64,000 nucleotides of DNA from Belliella aquatica. Its GTDB lineage: Bacteria > Bacteroidota > Bacteroidia > Cytophagales > Cyclobacteriaceae. The notes beneath the pieces are model-generated. The model saw only the letters and a program-made list of their open reading frames with translations, made no database searches and had not been told where the DNA came from. Every line of letters begins with the position of its first letter. The stretch's first letter is position 1. Shown piece after piece: positions 60,403-64,000 of the stretch. The stretch spans positions 85,754 to 149,753 of the forward strand of contig NZ_BMFD01000003.1 of assembly GCF_014637795.1 (NCBI RefSeq), given 5' to 3'. A program made the translations under genes and the position numbers.

Positions 60403-62916
60403 ATGAAATACCAACTCTTAATTTTAGCACTTTTAGTTTTCCTAGCACCTTTTGAAGGTCTGCAGGCACAAACTACTACAGGAGAAAAGCCGGTTTATAA
60501 AATCACTGGTAAAATCTTAGATGGAGAAACGGGCGAGCCGATTCCTTATGCAGCAGCCGCACTTTTGGACGCTGAAAGTATGCAAAACACCACCGGCGCA
60601 GTAGCAGACTTAGATGGAGAATTTGTAATTACAGGATTCAAAAACGGAAAATATATTCTTCAGTTGAGTAATTTAGGTTTTGAGCCTTTCAAAACTCAGG
60701 TTATCGAAATTACCACAGGAAATACCAATGTGAATCTTGGTGAGATTAAGTTAAAGGGAGAGGCAATTGGACTTCAGGAAGTGACTGTTCAAGGCCAAAG
60801 AGCATTGATCGAAGAGAAAGTAGATAGAACAATTTATAATGCGGAAAATGACAAAACCACTATTGGTGGTGATGCAAGTGATGTATTGAGAAGAGTTCCA
60901 ATGCTTTCAGTTGATTTGGATGGAAATGTTTCTATGCGAGGTAGTTCAAACATTCTTGTTTTGATCGATGGAAAGCAATCAGCAATCGTTGCAAACAATC
61001 TTGCAGATGCACTCAAGCAGATACCAGCGGAAGAAATCAAATCAGTAGAAGTAATCACTTCGCCATCTGCTAAATATGATGCGGAAGGGACAGGTGGAGT
61101 TTTGAATATCATTACTAAGAAAAATAATCTTCAGGGAGCTTCATTAAATATCAATAGCAGTGCAGGATTAAGAGGATCAAACCTTGGGTTGAATGCTAGT
61201 TTGAAAAGAGGGAAAATGGGATGGACGCTCGGCGGCTACGGAAGAAGTGGTTATAATATTTTGGGATCTTTTGAAAATACCCAAACGCTTCTTAATCCTA
61301 ATGGTAGTGATATACAGATTCAACAACAGGCAGAAACTAGAAATAACATGCTTTTTGGCAGATATAATCTAGGCTGGGACTATGAACTGAATAAATTTAA
61401 TTTCTTAACAGCTTCGGTGAGTGTTGGTGTTAGAAATATGAGAAATAGACAAGAAGGTCTTTTGACCAATACTTTTATTGAAGATGTTCTGGCAAACTCA
61501 TTATTGAGAGATGTCAATGTAGACAACCTATCAAATAATATTGATTTTAATTTCAACTACACGAAATCATTTGAGACGCCGCAAAAAGAATTCAGTGTGT
61601 CTGGTTTGTATAGCAGAAGCAACAATAACAATGATTTCGTCAATAGCCTCTACAATGGCACATTTACAGATATTGCGAGTCGAGTAAAGAATGAAAACCT
61701 TGGCGTAAATGAAGAATTTACAATTCAGTTGGATTATGTAACTCCTGTAGGAAATACAGGGACTCAAATCTTGGAATATGGTGCTAAAAATATCTTAAGG
61801 AAAGCAATCAGTGATTTTGCTTACTTCACAGCAGAAGGTTCTGATGGGGAATTTCAGCAGATAGATGATATTGCTTTCTCTAACGAATTCAATTATGATC
61901 AAAATGTCTCCGCAGCATATGCTTCATATACACTTGGGTTCTTAGAAAATTATACTGTAAAAGGTGGTTTGAGATATGAATACACCAATATCAATGCAGA
62001 TTTTAAAAATTCTGAATTGCCAGCTGATATCCCTTCTTATGGGGTATTTGTACCAAGTTTCAACATTGGTAGAAAATTAGCAAATGGGAATATGCTAAAG
62101 GCAGCTTATAACAGAAGAATCCAAAGACCTTCTTTGCAGTTTTTGAATCCTAACATTAATCAAGCAAACCCACAGCAACAGTCTCAAGGAAATCCATTGC
62201 TTGACCCTGAATTGACGGATAATTATGAATTGGCATACAGTACATTCATAGGAGGGAGTTCTTTAAACTTTACTTCATATTTTAGAAATACAACAGGATC
62301 TATTCAGCCGGTAAGGACGATCAGTGATAATGATGTGATTTTCACGAGTTTTGAAAATATTGGTAGTGAGAAAGCTGTAGGTTTTAGTGTGTTTTCAAAT
62401 ATCAATATATCAGGAAAATTCTCTTTGAACGGAAGTATTGATACCTATTACGCAATGCTTACCAATGGCTTAGATGACCCAATGTTTGCGGCTTCAAATG
62501 AAGGCTATGTAGTCAGTGGTAGATTATTTGGTAACTATACACTTCCGAAAAACTGGCAGCTTCAGGCTTTCACTTTTGCAAGAGGCAGAGCAGTTCAATT
62601 GCAAGGTTCAGCGGGTGGATTTGGAGTCTATGGAATGAGCATCAACAAGCAGTTCAATGAAAAACGTGGTAGTGTCGGTTTTGGAATGGACAATTTCTTC
62701 ACCAAAGAATTTAGAATCAAAAATGAATTGATCACTCCAACGATCATGCAAGAAAGCACTGTTGGGTTGAGAAACATGAACTTCAAAATCAACTTCTCTT
62801 ACAGAATCGGTAAACTTAGTGTAGAAGGAAGCAGAAGAAAGAAAAGAGGAGTTACTAATGATGATATGAAAGAAGGTGGTGAAGGTGCTGCTGGAGCGAT
62901 AATGAATAATAACTAA
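60403..62916 (+). CDS. Beta-barrel outer-membrane receptor (OMP_b-brl_3/TonB-dependent type) with CarboxypepD-like domain
   Basis: An 837-residue outer-membrane protein. Signal peptide 1-22, a CarboxypepD_reg-like domain (~30-120, with I-P-Y-A-A-A-A-L-L near 46-54), a plug-like domain (~125-230) with I-R-G-like S-M-R-G-S-S-N-I-L-V near 176-185, and an outer-membrane barrel to the C-terminus. The C-tail is unusual: a basic-then-acidic stretch (R-R-K-K-R-G near 816-821, ending N-N-N) after the last barrel strand. Ligand not determinable. Divergent from the LytTR pair; terminator follows. Confidence 0.88.
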   Translation: MKYQLLILALLVFLAPFEGLQAQTTTGEKPVYKITGKILDGETGEPIPYAAAALLDAESMQNTTGAVADLDGEFVITGFKNGKYILQLSNLGFEPFKTQVIEITTGNTNVNLGEIKLKGEAIGLQEVTVQGQRALIEEKVDRTIYNAENDKTTIGGDASDVLRRVPMLSVDLDGNVSMRGSSNILVLIDGKQSAIVANNLADALKQIPAEEIKSVEVITSPSAKYDAEGTGGVLNIITKKNNLQGASLNINSSAGLRGSNLGLNASLKRGKMGWTLGGYGRSGYNILGSFENTQTLLNPNGSDIQIQQQAETRNNMLFGRYNLGWDYELNKFNFLTASVSVGVRNMRNRQEGLLTNTFIEDVLANSLLRDVNVDNLSNNIDFNFNYTKSFETPQKEFSVSGLYSRSNNNNDFVNSLYNGTFTDIASRVKNENLGVNEEFTIQLDYVTPVGNTGTQILEYGAKNILRKAISDFAYFTAEGSDGEFQQIDDIAFSNEFNYDQNVSAAYASYTLGFLENYTVKGGLRYEYTNINADFKNSELPADIPSYGVFVPSFNIGRKLANGNMLKAAYNRRIQRPSLQFLNPNINQANPQQQSQGNPLLDPELTDNYELAYSTFIGGSSLNFTSYFRNTTGSIQPVRTISDNDVIFTSFENIGSEKAVGFSVFSNINISGKFSLNGSIDTYYAMLTNGLDDPMFAASNEGYVVSGRLFGNYTLPKNWQLQAFTFARGRAVQLQGSAGGFGVYGMSINKQFNEKRGSVGFGMDNFFTKEFRIKNELITPTIMQESTVGLRNMNFKINFSYRIGKLSVEGSRRKKRGVTNDDMKEGGEGAAGAIMNNN

Positions 62917-62942
62917 TAAGAATTTTAAATTCTTATTTTATC

Positions 62943-62977
62943 AAAAAAGGTCTGCTGGAAACAGTAGACTTTTTTTT
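62943..62977 (+). terminator. Terminator of the beta-barrel receptor gene
   Basis: Stem of about 12 bp (AAAAGG-TCTGCTG with CAGTAGACTTTT, one bulge and one G-T pair), GAAA loop and a T-run. Confidence 0.82.
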
Positions 62978-63030
62978 ATCTGTACATTCAATTCTAAAAA
63001 CAGTATCTTTATCTATTAAAATAATCAACT

Positions 63031-63270
63031 ATGGATATTCAATCGCTTAAATTAGACTTGATTAATTGGCTAACTAATTTACAAGATAAAGCCATTTTGA
63101 AACAACTTCAAGGTTTGAAAGAACAAGATAAGAATTCAATTTTACTGAGTGCAGATCAGGAAAGTGAATTAGAAAGAAGAATTCAGCATTATGAAAATGG
63201 GGATTCAAAGTTTTCATCTTGGGAAGATGTAAAGCAAAGAGTCAAAGATAAAGCTAAAGATGTCTTATAA
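63031..63270 (+). CDS. Addiction-module antitoxin (RelB/CHP02574-like)
   Basis: A 79-residue mostly helical protein with short hydrophobic and charged segments: I-N-W-L-T-N-L near 11-17, and the C-terminal E-R-R-I-Q-H-Y-E-N-G-D-S-K-F-S-S-W near 48-64, typical of antitoxins of ParE/RelE-type modules. The toxin frame begins inside its last codons (ATG at 63260). The antitoxin reading frame is intact, while the toxin has an early stop. ATG start at 63031, ~54 bp after the preceding terminator. Confidence 0.82.
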   Translation: MDIQSLKLDLINWLTNLQDKAILKQLQGLKEQDKNSILLSADQESELERRIQHYENGDSKFSSWEDVKQRVKDKAKDVL

Positions 63271-63562
63271 TTTCAGATATTCCGAGTAAGCAGAAATAGA
63301 TATTTTTGATTCATATCTTTTTTATGAACGTAAAAAGCTTGGCTTGGGAGAAAATTTTTTAGTGGAACTAGAATATGCTAAGAGGGCAATTTTGATTAGC
63401 CCTTTTACATACAGAGTAGTTTTCAAAAATAAAGTCAGAGTGTTTATTATTCAAAGATTCCCTTATTCTTTATATTATATCATAAATGGTTCTAATATAG
63501 ATGTGATTTCTGTGTCCAATACAAATCAAAATCCAAAGAAGTGGAAAGAAAAATTGGGTTAA
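63260..63562 (+). pseudogene. ParE/RelE-like toxin interrupted by a nonsense codon
   Basis: The frame starting at ATG 63260 (11-nt overlap with the antitoxin) begins M-S-Y-N-F-R-Y-S-E, reaches TAA at 63287-63289, then continues A-E-I-D-I-F-D-S-Y with no other stop to 63562. Without the stop the product would have 100 residues and a good ParE match: K-L-G-L-G-E-N-F near 29-36, V-F-I-I-Q-R-F-P-Y near 63-71, and N-Q-N-P-K-K-W near 89-95. Residue 10 is usually Glu or Lys, so a single G-to-T or A-to-T change explains it. Toxin presumably inactive; an internal ATG at 63344 could give a 72-residue fragment. Confidence 0.8.
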
Positions 63563-63583
63563 TTCGATATATTATCTGGGATT

Positions 63584-63615
63584 AAAAAAGACCTACTTCT
63601 CAGCAGGTCTTTTTT
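63584..63615. terminator. Bidirectional terminator between the TA remnant and pdhB
   Basis: Perfect 11-bp stem AAAAAAGACCT/AGGTCTTTTTT with a 10-nt loop. Serves both convergent units. Confidence 0.9.
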
Positions 63616-63638
63616 AATTCTATTTATTGAGATAATTC

Positions 63639-64000
63639 TCACTTCTTATACATCACTTGCTTTACAGCATCGATGGTTCTTTTTACGTTCGGGATGGTTA
63701 CATCAATGTAAGTTGGTGCATAACTCAAAGGCACATCCATCGAGTTTACTCTTACTACGGGAGCATCGAGGTAATCAAAAGCATTTCTTTGGATATTGTA
63801 AGTCAATTCAGAAGAAATTGCTGCTATTGGATTTGCTTCTTCTACTACAACGCATCTGTTTGTCTTTTTAACAGACTCAAGACATGTAGCGTAATCAATT
63901 GGTCTCACAGTTCTCAAATCAATCACCTCAGCTTCAATACCGTCTTTAGCAAGTTCTTCAGCAGCTTCTAAAGCGACTTTCATCATCTTACCAAAAGAAA
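63639..64000 (-). CDS. pdhB: Pyruvate dehydrogenase E1 component beta subunit, C-terminal part (gene runs off window)
   Basis: The frame is open to the right edge; it reads upstream of the first ATG (63986) through S-F-G-K, so the true start is outside. About 120 residues remain and form the C-terminal transketolase domain: M-M-K-V-A-L-E-A-A-E-E-L near the start, E-V-I-D-L-R-T-V-R-P-I-D, V-V-E-E-A-N-P, and the ending V-P-L-S-Y-A-P-T-Y-I-D. It contributes to the thiamine-diphosphate site of the E1 heterotetramer that decarboxylates pyruvate to acetyl-CoA. Confidence 0.94.
   Translation of the reverse strand, partial: SFGKMMKVALEAAEELAKDGIEAEVIDLRTVRPIDYATCLESVKKTNRCVVVEEANPIAAISSELTYNIQRNAFDYLDAPVVRVNSMDVPLSYAPTYIDVTIPNVKRTIDAVKQVMYKK

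Overview
This is an A/T-rich chromosomal segment of a Bacteroidota bacterium, most likely a cytophagalean of the Cyclobacteriaceae type (Algoriphagus/Belliella-like). The reasons are a full-length SprA (type 9 secretion/gliding translocon), a Bacteroidota-type GatA/TatA/EnvC/DUF4292/TPR cluster, DUF4837 and DUF4407 proteins, several TonB-dependent or OMP beta-barrel receptors, LytTR-type two-component signalling, an almost complete lack of Shine-Dalgarno sequences, and promoters that fit the Bacteroidota -7 element TAnnTTTG. The genus is an inference. No rRNA, tRNA, CRISPR array, prophage or intact insertion sequence was seen.

Layout. 1-2.7 kb (+): the 3' part of an outer-membrane beta-barrel gene and the RNase yicC. 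2.8-25.5 kb (-): a nearly continuous housekeeping block, read as enoyl-CoA hydratase, lipid/polysaccharide flippase, dut, TPR protein, DUF4292 lipoprotein, EnvC-like amidase activator, tatA, gatA, LysM lytic transglycosylase, DUF4837 lipoprotein, malic enzyme, ruvA, sprA, gcvH, vanZ and a TonB-like protein. 25.7-31 kb: isocitrate dehydrogenase, a divergent HxlR regulator/quinone-oxidoreductase pair, a DMP19-like protein, a Nudix protein and a DUF3784 membrane protein. 31.4-33.2 kb (-): the GTPase TypA. 33.7-37.5 kb (-): a PadR regulator, a DUF433/DUF5615 toxin-antitoxin-like pair and four tandem paralogous four-TM proteins joined by short overlaps. 37.7-42.9 kb: glutaminase, a large OmpA-family protein with an unknown secreted partner, and a thiamine-binding-type protein. 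43.2-49.9 kb: DUF4407, DUF5995, a VIT-type iron/manganese carrier, an NTF2-like protein, DUF779, aldehyde dehydrogenase and a divergent AraC regulator. 50.3-58 kb (-): SLC13 permease, ZIP transporter, TonB-dependent receptor, sulfide:quinone oxidoreductase, lipoprotein and guanine deaminase. 58.2-62.9 kb: a LytS/LytTR pair divergent from a beta-barrel receptor. 63-64 kb: an antitoxin with a broken ParE-like toxin, and the end of pdhB.

The most noteworthy material is: (a) the PadR/TA/four-paralog membrane operon, which looks like an undescribed multi-subunit membrane system; (b) 7-bp-period repeats that begin at or next to the stop codons of at least four genes and run toward their terminators; (c) two toxin-antitoxin modules, each with a toxin gene interrupted by one small change (a frameshift at an A run in DUF5615, a nonsense codon in ParE); and (d) several operator-like palindromes and leader hairpins at regulated genes. 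All functional statements rest on reading translated sequence and recalled family knowledge; no database search was run.
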